From Nocardia aurea (lineage in GTDB: Bacteria; Actinomycetota; Actinomycetes; Mycobacteriales; Mycobacteriaceae): a DNA stretch of 64,000 bases. The stretch lies in assembly GCF_003123685.1 (NCBI RefSeq), contig NZ_QCYJ01000175.1:144245-208244 (forward strand), given 5' to 3'. The stretch's first letter is position 1; every line of letters begins with the position of its first letter. Below are positions 34,691-43,800 of this stretch, piece by piece. Position numbers and translations under genes: made by a program. The notes beneath the pieces were generated by a model that did no database searches, was not told the origin of the DNA, and saw only the letters and a list, made by a program, of their open reading frames with translations.

Positions 34691-35832
34691 TGGCGAATAA
34701 AGACAACCACTGCTTGCGGCGGCGCGCGCTCTGCCTCGCACAGACAGAGAAGTACCCACTGTATGTGTTCACACTCAAGGCTGAAGAAATCCTAGAGATC
34801 GCCGATATCTCCAGAGTCAGTCGCAATGAGGCCGGCAAGCTGATCGGCTACCAGCGACCGGAAGTTCGTCGACACATCCAAGAGATCATCGACTATCTCG
34901 ACAGTGACCTCGCAATCTTTCCCAACCCGATCATCATGGCCCTGTCCGCACAAGTGCAGTTCCACGCCATTCGGGGCAACCGTATACCCGGTGATGAACT
35001 AGGTATCACCGGAACGGTGACTATTCCGCTTCCATCTGCCGGTCGTCCTAAGCCAGCATGGATCGTTGACGGCCAGCAACGCGCCATAGCCTTGTCACAC
35101 GCTAAGAAGCGGGACTTCCCCGTGGCTGTCACCGCATTCGTGGCCGAATCGGTGCAGGTGCAGCGTGACCAGTTCATTCGTGTGAACAACACGAAGCCGC
35201 TTCCGCGTGGGTTGGTCACAGAATTGTTGCCCGAAGTCGACCGGCAACTTCCACCTCGACTGGCATTGCGAAAAGCGCCGTCAGAATTATGTGACGTGCT
35301 GAATCTTGATGAGCGATCGCCGATGCATGGCATGATCAAACGTACATCGACAGCGAAAGGATCCAGCGGCAAAGCAGTAATTACTGATACTGCAGTCGTT
35401 GACATGATCCAAGAAAGTATCACCTCCTCTTCCGGATGTCTTTATCCATACAGGGACGTGCGCCAGAATGAAACTGACTTCGATGGAATCATTCATGCCT
35501 TAATTACATACTGGACTGCGGTACGGGATACGTTTCCCGATGCATGGGGCAAGCCCGCCAGTCGCAGCCGTCTTATGCACGGCGCAGGAATTCGTGCGAT
35601 GGGGCGATTGATGGACAGAATATTGGGAACAGTGGATGCGCGCCGGCCTGACGCACCTGAGATAATTCGACAGCATCTTGCGCTTGTGGAACCATATTGC
35701 CGTTGGACCTCGGGGATCTGGGACGAGAATGGACTGCGATGGAATGAGGTCCAAAACATGCACAAGCATATCCAAGAACTGTCTAACTATCTGATCCGAG
35801 TGTATTTGAACGCACGGGCGGGTATGTCGTGA
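34690..35832 (+). CDS. dpdB: DGQHR-domain protein DpdB, copy 1
   Basis: 380 residues from the GTG at 34690, which overlaps the dpdC stop and follows GGGAGGTGGAG. It is a DndB/ParB-like protein with 'AWIVDGQQRAIALS' (DGQQR, about residue 125) and 'FIRVNNTKPLPRGLVTELLP' (about 165-185), the hallmarks of DpdB, an ATP-using partner required with DpdA for inserting preQ0 into DNA. Its stop overlaps the dpdA GTG by four bases. A second, diverged dpdB lies on the other side of dpdA. The gene is visibly richer in A/T than the second copy, especially after 35300. Confidence 0.88.
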   Translation: MANKDNHCLRRRALCLAQTEKYPLYVFTLKAEEILEIADISRVSRNEAGKLIGYQRPEVRRHIQEIIDYLDSDLAIFPNPIIMALSAQVQFHAIRGNRIPGDELGITGTVTIPLPSAGRPKPAWIVDGQQRAIALSHAKKRDFPVAVTAFVAESVQVQRDQFIRVNNTKPLPRGLVTELLPEVDRQLPPRLALRKAPSELCDVLNLDERSPMHGMIKRTSTAKGSSGKAVITDTAVVDMIQESITSSSGCLYPYRDVRQNETDFDGIIHALITYWTAVRDTFPDAWGKPASRSRLMHGAGIRAMGRLMDRILGTVDARRPDAPEIIRQHLALVEPYCRWTSGIWDENGLRWNEVQNMHKHIQELSNYLIRVYLNARAGMS

Positions 35833-37058
35833 AGTTTTATTTTCCAGACAGTCAAGACCTCGTCAGTCCAACATACGATTTTATCCATGACGAATACTTG
35901 CCGACCCGCGTACGTCAGCGAGACGACTTATATGCGCACGAGGTTTTGGTTGCGCCCGCTTACGATGGGATCCTTGTTTCGAAAGCTATCGTCGACGGTT
36001 CGCTGCGCGGTGCCGGGAAATACTCAATGCCGCAGCGGCACCGCCTCTACAGGCTGGGAGTGCGGGGGTTCTTCCGCTTGCCTGACGACATAGCCACCCT
36101 GGGTGACTGTGGTGCGTTCAACTATGTCGACGAGCGTGAACCGCCTTATACGGTCGACGAAGTACTCGACTTCTACGAAGAATGCGGATTCGATGCCGGA
36201 GTTAGTATCGATCACATCATACTAGGCTATCACCGCCCCAATAGCGCTAATCCGCCGCCGGACGAATGGACTGAACGACGCCGGATATCTCTGCGCTACG
36301 CTGAGAAATTTCTATCGGCAGTCATCGACCGGAGATCGCGACTGGAACCGGTTGGCGCTGCACAGGGGTGGGATCCTGCCAGTTACGCCGATAGTGTGTC
36401 CGAGTTACAGAAAATGGGGTACAAGCGCATAGCTCTGGGCGGTATGGTGCCGTTGAAGACCCCGGATATCCTGGATTGTTTGCGTGCGATCGACCCCGTA
36501 CGGGCGGACGATACCGAATTGCACCTACTTGGGATCACTCGACTGGACACGATCGGAAAATTCGAGGCATTGGGAGTAACTAGTTTCGACAGCACATCTG
36601 CGTTCCGCCAAGCGTTCATGGATGATCGGGACAACTTCTACACCGAATCCAGCACCTACACAGCTATCAAGGTTCCGCAGGTTGACGGGAATCTCGCCCT
36701 CAAACGCGCAATACTCGCCGGACACGTCTCCCAGCGCGACGCGGTCCAGGCCGAACGCGAGTGCTTGAACGCGTTGCGTGCCTTCGATGCTGGCCGTTGC
36801 AGCCTGACCGACGCGCTCGACCGTGTGCTGACCTACGAGGAGATAGTCGGCGTCAAAAGGAGCTACCGTGACGCCTACCGCCGCACACTGGAGGACGCGG
36901 CTTGGCAGTCCTGTCTCTGCGGGCTCTGCGCGAAGCACGGCATCGAGATGGTGATCTTCCGAGGTACCGAGCGGAACAAGCGACGCGGTTTTCATAACCT
37001 GTCGGTTCTCGCCGAAAAGATGAGAACGTTGCACACCGAACCAATGCCGGAGTCCTAG
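35829..37058 (+). CDS. dpdA: DNA-guanine transglycosylase DpdA
   Basis: 409 residues from the GTG at 35829. It is a TGT-like TIM-barrel enzyme that exchanges guanine in DNA for preQ0. Visible features are the probable catalytic Asp93 in 'LGDCGAFNYVDE', matching TGT's DSGGF loop, Asp128 in 'GVSIDHIILGYH', 'YKRIALGGMVPLKTPDI', 'LHLLGITRLDTIGKFEALGV' and 'SFDSTSAFRQAF'. A C-terminal Cys-rich segment 'WQSCLCGLCAKHGIEM', then 'FRGTERNKRRGFHN', is characteristic of DpdA. It overlaps the first dpdB by four bases and is 13 bases ahead of the second. The first half is more A/T-rich than the last third. Confidence 0.93.
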   Translation: MKFYFPDSQDLVSPTYDFIHDEYLPTRVRQRDDLYAHEVLVAPAYDGILVSKAIVDGSLRGAGKYSMPQRHRLYRLGVRGFFRLPDDIATLGDCGAFNYVDEREPPYTVDEVLDFYEECGFDAGVSIDHIILGYHRPNSANPPPDEWTERRRISLRYAEKFLSAVIDRRSRLEPVGAAQGWDPASYADSVSELQKMGYKRIALGGMVPLKTPDILDCLRAIDPVRADDTELHLLGITRLDTIGKFEALGVTSFDSTSAFRQAFMDDRDNFYTESSTYTAIKVPQVDGNLALKRAILAGHVSQRDAVQAERECLNALRAFDAGRCSLTDALDRVLTYEEIVGVKRSYRDAYRRTLEDAAWQSCLCGLCAKHGIEMVIFRGTERNKRRGFHNLSVLAEKMRTLHTEPMPES

Positions 37059-37071
37059 AAGGAGTTTGCTT

Positions 37072-38178
37072 ATGGCCGACCGATACGAGATCAGGGTGCC
37101 GGCACTTGAAGTGCGGCAACGAGAGAGGCGAATTTACTGCTTCGCAATCGATGGCAAACGCCTGCACGACTTCACGACGGTGTCGCGCGTACGACGGACG
37201 GATCACGGAGATCTCGACGGTTACCAGCGCCCTGAGGTACTCAGTCATATCCGAGCGATCCAGCGCTACATCGAATCTCCGGAGGCGATGCTGCCCAACG
37301 CGGTCGTACTGGCGTTCGACACCCGGGTCCGGTTCGAATCCAGTCAGCGACGCAGTGACGTCGACTACTCGTCCATAGGTGAGTTGATCATCCCAGTTGA
37401 TGAGACCCTCGATGAAGCCGACAAGCCCGGCCTGCTCGTGGACGGGCAACAACGAATCGCTGCAATACGCGATGCCGATGTCGACGAGTTCCCCGTTGCC
37501 GTAGTCGCATTCATTGCCACGGGACAGGACGAGCAGCGCTCACAGTTCATCCTGGTCAACAACACAAAACCACTGCCCAAGGGCCTGATCCACGAGTTGC
37601 TGCCGGACTCGGCAGGCTACCTGCCACCGAAGTACGCCAGGCGCAAACTGCCCGCGGAGTTGATGACCCGGTTGAACATCGACACCGACAGCCCGTTCCG
37701 GGGCGCGATCGCGACCCCGACCTCGCCCGATGGTTACATCAAGGACAACAGTGTTCTCAAGATGATCGAGAACAGTCTCTACGACGGCGCGCTCTACCAA
37801 TACCGCAACCCCGAGGACGGTTCAGGTGACGTGGAGCAGATGGTGCTACACCTCAAGATCTTCTGGAAATTGGTCGAGAGCACCTGGCCGATCGAGTGGA
37901 AGTTGCCGCCACGCAAGTCGCGACTTACGCACGGCGTCGGGATTCAGGCTCTGGGTTACGTGATGGATACGGTGACCGACCGGTACACCGCCGACCAGTT
38001 GCCCGAAGCCGGGGTCGAACACCACCTAGCAAAACTGCACGATATCGCAGCCTGGACCTCGGGCACATGGGACCTTGGCCCCGACGATCAGCGGCGTTGG
38101 AATTCGTTGCAGAACACCCCAACCGATATCAAGTTGCTCACAAAGGCGCTCGCGGGGGCTTTGCGCGCTCGACGCTAG
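37072..38178 (+). CDS. dpdB: DGQHR-domain protein DpdB, copy 2
   Basis: 368 residues from the ATG at 37072, preceded by AGAAGGAG seven bases away. Domain layout as copy 1: 'GLLVDGQQRIAAIRDADVDE' and 'FILVNNTKPLPKGLIHELLP'. The two share the motif blocks and the C-terminal 'KSRLTHGVGIQALGYVMD' / 'RSRLMHGAGIRAMGRLMD' block but have diverged widely elsewhere, so this is not a recent duplication. GC content is higher here. It is the last plus-strand gene of the island, ending before a 10-bp hairpin. Possible roles are a paralogous subunit, an alternative partner, or a spare acquired with part of dpdA. Confidence 0.88.
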   Translation: MADRYEIRVPALEVRQRERRIYCFAIDGKRLHDFTTVSRVRRTDHGDLDGYQRPEVLSHIRAIQRYIESPEAMLPNAVVLAFDTRVRFESSQRRSDVDYSSIGELIIPVDETLDEADKPGLLVDGQQRIAAIRDADVDEFPVAVVAFIATGQDEQRSQFILVNNTKPLPKGLIHELLPDSAGYLPPKYARRKLPAELMTRLNIDTDSPFRGAIATPTSPDGYIKDNSVLKMIENSLYDGALYQYRNPEDGSGDVEQMVLHLKIFWKLVESTWPIEWKLPPRKSRLTHGVGIQALGYVMDTVTDRYTADQLPEAGVEHHLAKLHDIAAWTSGTWDLGPDDQRRWNSLQNTPTDIKLLTKALAGALRARR

Positions 38179-38196
38179 GACATCGCTCGTCGTTTG

Positions 38197-38227
38197 CCCG
38201 TCACTGCCCACTTGTGTCAGTGACGGG
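38197..38227. terminator. Hairpin between the two convergent dpd operons
   Basis: A perfect 10-bp inverted repeat (CCCGTCACTG / CAGTGACGGG) with an 11-base loop lies 19 bases after the second dpdB stop and about 90 bases beyond the dpdD stop on the other strand. It has no T tract. It probably ends transcription of the plus-strand operon and possibly of both. Confidence 0.7.
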
Positions 38228-38315
38228 TGTAAATGATGCAGCGAGACGTTCAGGGTGTGCACCTTGTATGGGCCGCTGCCGTCGTGCCCGAACCGACGGG
38301 GTCAGGTCACTCCCG

Positions 38316-40310
38316 TTAGCCGTAGCGTCTTTTAATTTCTGCCAACGTTGTGCGGAGCAAAGATGCGGACCCACTTCCGTCCACGTACGCAATCTTCTCG
38401 CTACTGGTGTGGCACGAGATGAATCCGGTTGCGGCGTGCTTCGCGCATCGAGTGATCAACACAACCAGGTCTGCGCTTTGCACCCACAGGCGCAGGCGGG
38501 GGCTGCCGACGTGGTCAGAAGAGCAGGTGACTCGGGCATTCGGTGCGAGGGCGCGAAGCTGCTCGGTCACCCGACCCAGTACCTTCTCGTCAAGTGAGTA
38601 GAGAAGGATGCTCACATTGGCGGCGCGCCACACCTCCGGCTCCAACTGTTCGTCGTCTTGCTCAATTTGCCACGGCAATCCGAGCTCGAGTTCTCCGTCG
38701 AGCACCCGAGCAAATGCAATATCGGTGGGGTCCAGTCGTTCCGAATGTCTGGAGAGCGGAGTCAGCAAGCGGTAGCTAAGCTGTTGCCGCGCAGCTTCAT
38801 CGGGACATGCCGACAACACCAGTGTGTCGACGATGTCCAGGACGACCGACGCCCGCTCCGGAGCAACCCAGCGGTCGGACTCCGAGCCGATCTCCCAGAG
38901 CATGCGCTGGTAATGGTCGGCGTTCGGGGCACCGCGCAGTGCGACACCGAGCAGCGCTTGAATCGCCAACAGGTCGCCGGGGTTGAATCGGCTGTGTGTG
39001 AGTGCGTTAAGGATGAAGGCCTCCGCACTGAAAGCTGCCGGATCGTCGTAGCCTGCGGCCTCGAGGAAAGCGCCTACTGCACTCCATGCCTGTTCAGCGG
39101 CTTCATCCCTCAAACCGTCCAGCAGGCCAGCGATCTCTTCATCGTCCTGGGCGGGCGGTGGCCAGTCTTGCCAACTGGACTCCCTGAGCACGTTGAGCAC
39201 GGCTGGAGAGTTGTCGGAGATTGCCGCCAGCAGTTCGCTCCAAGAGCGAATAGCGGATTGCGTTGCAGGAGCGGTCTCCAGTTCAGGAGAGTCGTCCTCG
39301 ACCCTGCTCAGCAGTTGTTCGCGTACCGCCTCCGGAAGCTCCTCGAATCGGTCCATTCTATGTAACTCGTCCTTCGCGTGCTTCAGCAGGCTGTGATCGT
39401 CTCCGATGATTCCCGCGAGCACCGCGATCGTCCACGCGCTGATTGAACGCATCCTGAGCGGGCCGTTCAACAACTCCTGGAGGTAGGTTCCGGTGTCCAT
39501 GAGCACCTGGAACGCCGCGTCGAGGTCACCAGTTGCGAGGTAGTCCTCGATCGCGCTGAAGTACAGGGATTCGAGAAGAGCTTCGCGCACAGGTGTAGGA
39601 GGCTCCTGCCTGATGATGTCGACTAGGCGAGGCAGTGCCTGGATTTCGGCGTCCTTACCGAGCCGGTTGAGCCGTTTGATTGTCAGGTACGCCAGATTGC
39701 TGGCGTCTAGTCCGCCGACCTCACGCAGTTGGTCGAGGATTGCCGCCGAACTCGCCTCGCCACCGGCGGCCAGTGCGGCGTCGAACTCGGCCAAGAGCCT
39801 GCCGGCAGACTTTACGACGCGCCAGGACCGAGTCGGCCGGTTCGCGAGCGCCTCTTGCATCAGACGCATCGCGTCAGTCAATCTTCCCCGCTGTTTTGGC
39901 ATCGGCCCCGCACCGAGGCGAAATACAGCTGCAGGATCCACGTACTCAAGGAGGATCCTCTCGATCTCAACCCCCGCATCAAGCTGAGCGGGGCGTTCCA
40001 TAGAGGAGTCAGCGAGGTAGCTAGGTCCCGCAAATGCCTTAATGAGTTCCGCTGTGGGGACAACGTCCTCCCGCTTGTCTACCACCACGTAGATGGCGAA
40101 GCGATCCAACGACTTCTTCAACCAGGGCAATACCAGTGCTATCTCAGGCCGATTCAGGGCGTTGTCGACGAACGGCCTGGTACGGTCCGCCCATTCGTAG
40201 TCCTCGGCCATATCCGGCCACGCATCGTTGACGGGTGCCGCGAAGTAGGCTTCGAGCAACCATCGGATCTGTTCCGGCGTCCGGGTCGAAAGAACCTCGG
40301 TCTCGGTCAC
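38316..40310 (-). CDS. dpdD: Protein DpdD
   Basis: 664 residues from the GTG at 40310, which has GGAAGG six bases upstream and overlaps the dpdK stop by four bases. The protein is largely helical and acidic. It has no ATPase motif, and its C-terminal segment of alternating strands, 'LRLWVQSADLVVLITRCAKHAATGFI' features, looks like a Rossmann-like or TIR/GspE-unrelated beta-alpha fold. It is last in the restriction operon and its size and position match DpdD of known dpd islands; its biochemical role is not established. The call is by context more than by motif. Confidence 0.72.
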   Translation of the reverse strand: MTETEVLSTRTPEQIRWLLEAYFAAPVNDAWPDMAEDYEWADRTRPFVDNALNRPEIALVLPWLKKSLDRFAIYVVVDKREDVVPTAELIKAFAGPSYLADSSMERPAQLDAGVEIERILLEYVDPAAVFRLGAGPMPKQRGRLTDAMRLMQEALANRPTRSWRVVKSAGRLLAEFDAALAAGGEASSAAILDQLREVGGLDASNLAYLTIKRLNRLGKDAEIQALPRLVDIIRQEPPTPVREALLESLYFSAIEDYLATGDLDAAFQVLMDTGTYLQELLNGPLRMRSISAWTIAVLAGIIGDDHSLLKHAKDELHRMDRFEELPEAVREQLLSRVEDDSPELETAPATQSAIRSWSELLAAISDNSPAVLNVLRESSWQDWPPPAQDDEEIAGLLDGLRDEAAEQAWSAVGAFLEAAGYDDPAAFSAEAFILNALTHSRFNPGDLLAIQALLGVALRGAPNADHYQRMLWEIGSESDRWVAPERASVVLDIVDTLVLSACPDEAARQQLSYRLLTPLSRHSERLDPTDIAFARVLDGELELGLPWQIEQDDEQLEPEVWRAANVSILLYSLDEKVLGRVTEQLRALAPNARVTCSSDHVGSPRLRLWVQSADLVVLITRCAKHAATGFISCHTSSEKIAYVDGSGSASLLRTTLAEIKRRYG

Positions 40311-40828
40311 GTCGCACCTTCCCAACGCCGTTCCAGGTCGATTCGTGCCTGGCCGGGCTCACGCCCGCCCTGGATATAGGTGACCGCCTCGTCGTTCACT
40401 GTCATTCCGCGGATGGTGAAGTTCATGGATCCGGTAAGCAGCCACTCCTGCCCGCAGAGAGTCTTCTCGTGAATTTCAGGTGCCTGAATCACCTTGAGGC
40501 GTCCCTGAGGTGCCATGGCCTTCAACCGGTGCAGGAATGGAGCATTGTGGTTGTCGGGGCGGGTGACGATGCGTATATGGGCTCCTGCCGTGTTGATCCT
40601 GGCCAGTGCGTCGGACAACCGGCATACGGTAATCGACTCGTCTCCGAACACTGCATCGAATTCACCTGCGGAGTTGTCGATCACGTCGATATCGGTGATC
40701 CATGGCGATACCAGCCAAATCAGCGGACTGGGAGCGAGCATCTCGGACAACAACACGGCCCGCAGGACCGGTGCAACTCTGATACGCGTCTGCTCGCTGA
40801 TGCGAATGGTGCGCGCCGATCTGGTCAT
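40307..40828 (-). CDS. dpdK: Phospholipase D-like nuclease DpdK
   Basis: 173 residues from the ATG at 40828, which overlaps the dpdJ stop by four bases. It carries one PLD half-site, His120-x-Lys122 in 'PEIHEKTLCGQEWLLTGSMNFT' features, with the downstream Asn in 'GSMNFT'. This is the usual arrangement of single-motif PLD nucleases, which act as dimers. An N-terminal beta-alpha segment 'PLIWLVSPWITDIDVIDN' completes the fold. In the Dpd system it is the presumed nuclease cutting DNA that lacks 7-deazaguanine, working with the helicases DpdE, DpdF and DpdJ. Confidence 0.9.
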   Translation of the reverse strand: MTRSARTIRISEQTRIRVAPVLRAVLLSEMLAPSPLIWLVSPWITDIDVIDNSAGEFDAVFGDESITVCRLSDALARINTAGAHIRIVTRPDNHNAPFLHRLKAMAPQGRLKVIQAPEIHEKTLCGQEWLLTGSMNFTIRGMTVNDEAVTYIQGGREPGQARIDLERRWEGAT

Positions 40829-43800
40829 TGCACCGCCTCCCTGATCTCCACACGCAAGGTGGTGCGATCGGAGTGCCTGACGATGTTCCGAACCTGCCCG
40901 TAGACGCGAAGGGCATCACGGTCGACAGGCAGAACTGGAAGCAGCACCAAAGCGTCAGCTATAGCCTGGTTTCCGCGGCTGCGACCTACCAGGTCGAGGC
41001 GACCGTGCTCGGCGAGTGCCGTTTGGTACCGCTCGATCCAGTCCGGGTCCTCAAGCTCGATCTCGAGCAACTGCTCCGTGTGTAGAGCGGCGGCCAACGC
41101 TCGCTCAACGGTGGCTTCCTGGCCGTATCCTTGGTAGTACTGCAGGTGCTGGTTCCGTGCCTGGTGGCCGCGGGGCCACAGCACACTGAACGCCTGATCA
41201 GCAGTCAGTTCGCGCTCGTTGTCGGCAAAGGAACCGCGGCTGGCAGCGTAGGCCACCACACGCGCATCGACTTCCACCCCAAGTCTCTGCTCCAACATGA
41301 TCCAGTCCTCTACCAGACGCAACGCTGTGCGGTCCGAGGCAGGGTCCGAGCCTGGGCGCAGCAGGCGGGTCGACAAGGCGGCAACTGCGGCGTGCCGAGG
41401 CGGCCCACTAAGAGCCGTCCACGCCTCACGCAGGTCTTTGAGCCCAGCTCCCGCAGCGTAGGTGGATCGGGCATGCCGCAACTTGGCAATGGCGCTCGCC
41501 GCTGCACCGGAAGGATTTGCCGTCAACTCTTTCAGGAGTTCCAGCATCGCCGCGTCCACGTGCTCATGCTCTCCCGGGGCCAGCATCGAGTCGACGAGCG
41601 TCCAGAATGCTCGCGGGTCCTGCGAATAGTTCTGGACCAGGTACTCGACCACGCCGACACCTCCGATCGACGTCTCGGTCAGCCATACCACGTCGTGGTC
41701 TCCCTGCGTCCCCTCGAAGACGTCGACGGTGAGATCCTTGTCCTGGGCATGTGGGCAGGCACGAATTGATGCGGCGAGGATCGCGGCGGCAACCGTGTGC
41801 GTGTATACCTGCCTGGCCAACGACGCCGTCTGGTTCACGATGTCCGGATCCGCCAGGAGTCGGCCTGCACGATTGACGGTGTCGATGACGTCCTGCTGCG
41901 CGGCCAGCGCCGAGAGATCCTGGACGAGTCGTTCTGTCGCCGACACGGTCGAACCGGGCGCCTCGGTGCTCCGATACATGACGGTGAGAATCTCTTGGAG
42001 TTGATCACGCCATGCCCCACCAGCTAGCTTCGCGTGCACCTCCGAGCCTGGGGCCCCGTCCGCCCCGGTGAGGGTGTAAGCGGTGAGGTAGATCTGGGCT
42101 AGCCACTCCCGCTGGAACCTGTTCGCTACGTCGTCGAGAGCGGGATCTGTTCGCACCGCATCGAAGAAAGCGACCGACCGCCATTGAGGTGACGCAAGGT
42201 AGGCGCGAAATCCGGGGCTGTCGAGATCAGGACGCCTGAGGACGAACTTGATCCCATCAACATCCAGGTGGAAGCCCAGGGCTGCCGGTCGACCGTCGAG
42301 CAGGTATGCGATCTTCCGCCGCTCATCAACCCGCTGGTTGGTACGCGCGACGACACTGTCCGCCCCGATCGTCATCCGCCGAACCTCGACCGGGTTCCCG
42401 CTCCGGTGGGAGCAGAACCCAACCTCGACCAGTCGGGTGCTCCATAGCGACGGATTCGGGATATCAGCCGCGTTAGGCGGTGCGCTGTCGTTGACCACGA
42501 TCTCGCTGACCCATAAGGGAACGCCCTGGGACCTTGTGTTGATATCGGGGTCCGGCTCCGTCATGCGGATGCAGGTCGGACGGACTACCTGGAAACTTCT
42601 GTCGTCAGGGCCCTTCCACACACCTTCCACGGTCGCGCCCGGACCGACCACTGTCCGCAGGTCGAGTTCGTCGGAACCGGCCTGAGGTGCGATCCAAGTT
42701 CGATCGTCGTCGCGTCGGTATGCATATCGTTTGCTGACTCTCCCAGGTACGGCCTCACGTAGTGCCTGCGCGATACCCAGCGCCTCCGGCTCGTCTTGAT
42801 CATCGAAAGGCAATATTAACTCGACCTCGGGGAGGTTCAGAGGTGCGAACAGCGAGGTTGTCAGAAATTCCGGAAGCAGCTTTCCTCGACCAGCGCCGGG
42901 ATCTTCACGGGCTGGCTTCCACCGTGTATTCAGCCTCCTCAACGCTGTCGGAACTGCGGACAGCAGTAACGATCTGGGTGGATCCCACAAGATCGCTCGG
43001 ACGTCGTCGGGGCCGATCTGCAACGCACTTTGGATATGCTTCGCAAGGTGGTCCTGGGTCACTTGATCTTCCAGTGCGTCGCGAAGGATCTGGGCCACAG
43101 TCTCATACACGGAATCGTCAAACTGGTGTTCACTCCACGGGCTTGTCAGCACAGTGCGAGGGTCGACATAGCACTTTCGTGCGCGCATTCGAACACCCAA
43201 CCAGTCGAACATGGCCTGCGTGGCTTGGATCTTCTGAATGAACCTGTTGCCAACAGGCAAGGTCGGGGCGGTCAAGACCGGAGTGAACAACGATTCGTAG
43301 GCCTGGTAGGCCAGGCGATCACGCCCATACTCCGACAGCGTCACTACAGTGATTGGCCGGGTGTCCCGGAGACGACCGGCCCGTCCTCGCCGCTGGATGA
43401 ACGCTGCCGGATTACGCGGCGCCTTGTGTTGTAGTACCAACCCGACCCGGGCGTCATTGACGCCTACTTCCAGTGACGGTGAGGCGACAGTGAAGTCGGC
43501 GTCTCGGTCCATCCCCGCGTCCTGTGACGAAGTCCGGCCGATCCGCAGGTATTGCTGTCTGAGGTCCGGAGACAGCAGGTGCCCGATCTTCTCCACCACA
43601 CGCCACACCTGGCCGTCACGCTCGCGATCTGCCTCAAAGCTTCCCGCTGAAGATCGCAGCGCAGCCAGGATCGGCTGCTGACCATTGCGCATCGACCGGT
43701 TCTGCCCGCCTTCGGCGTCGCGGAAGTCGTCATAGAAGCGGTTGGTCACGTCCAAATCGTCAGTAAAGGCGAACCCGGTCGTGCCGAATACATGTTGCTT

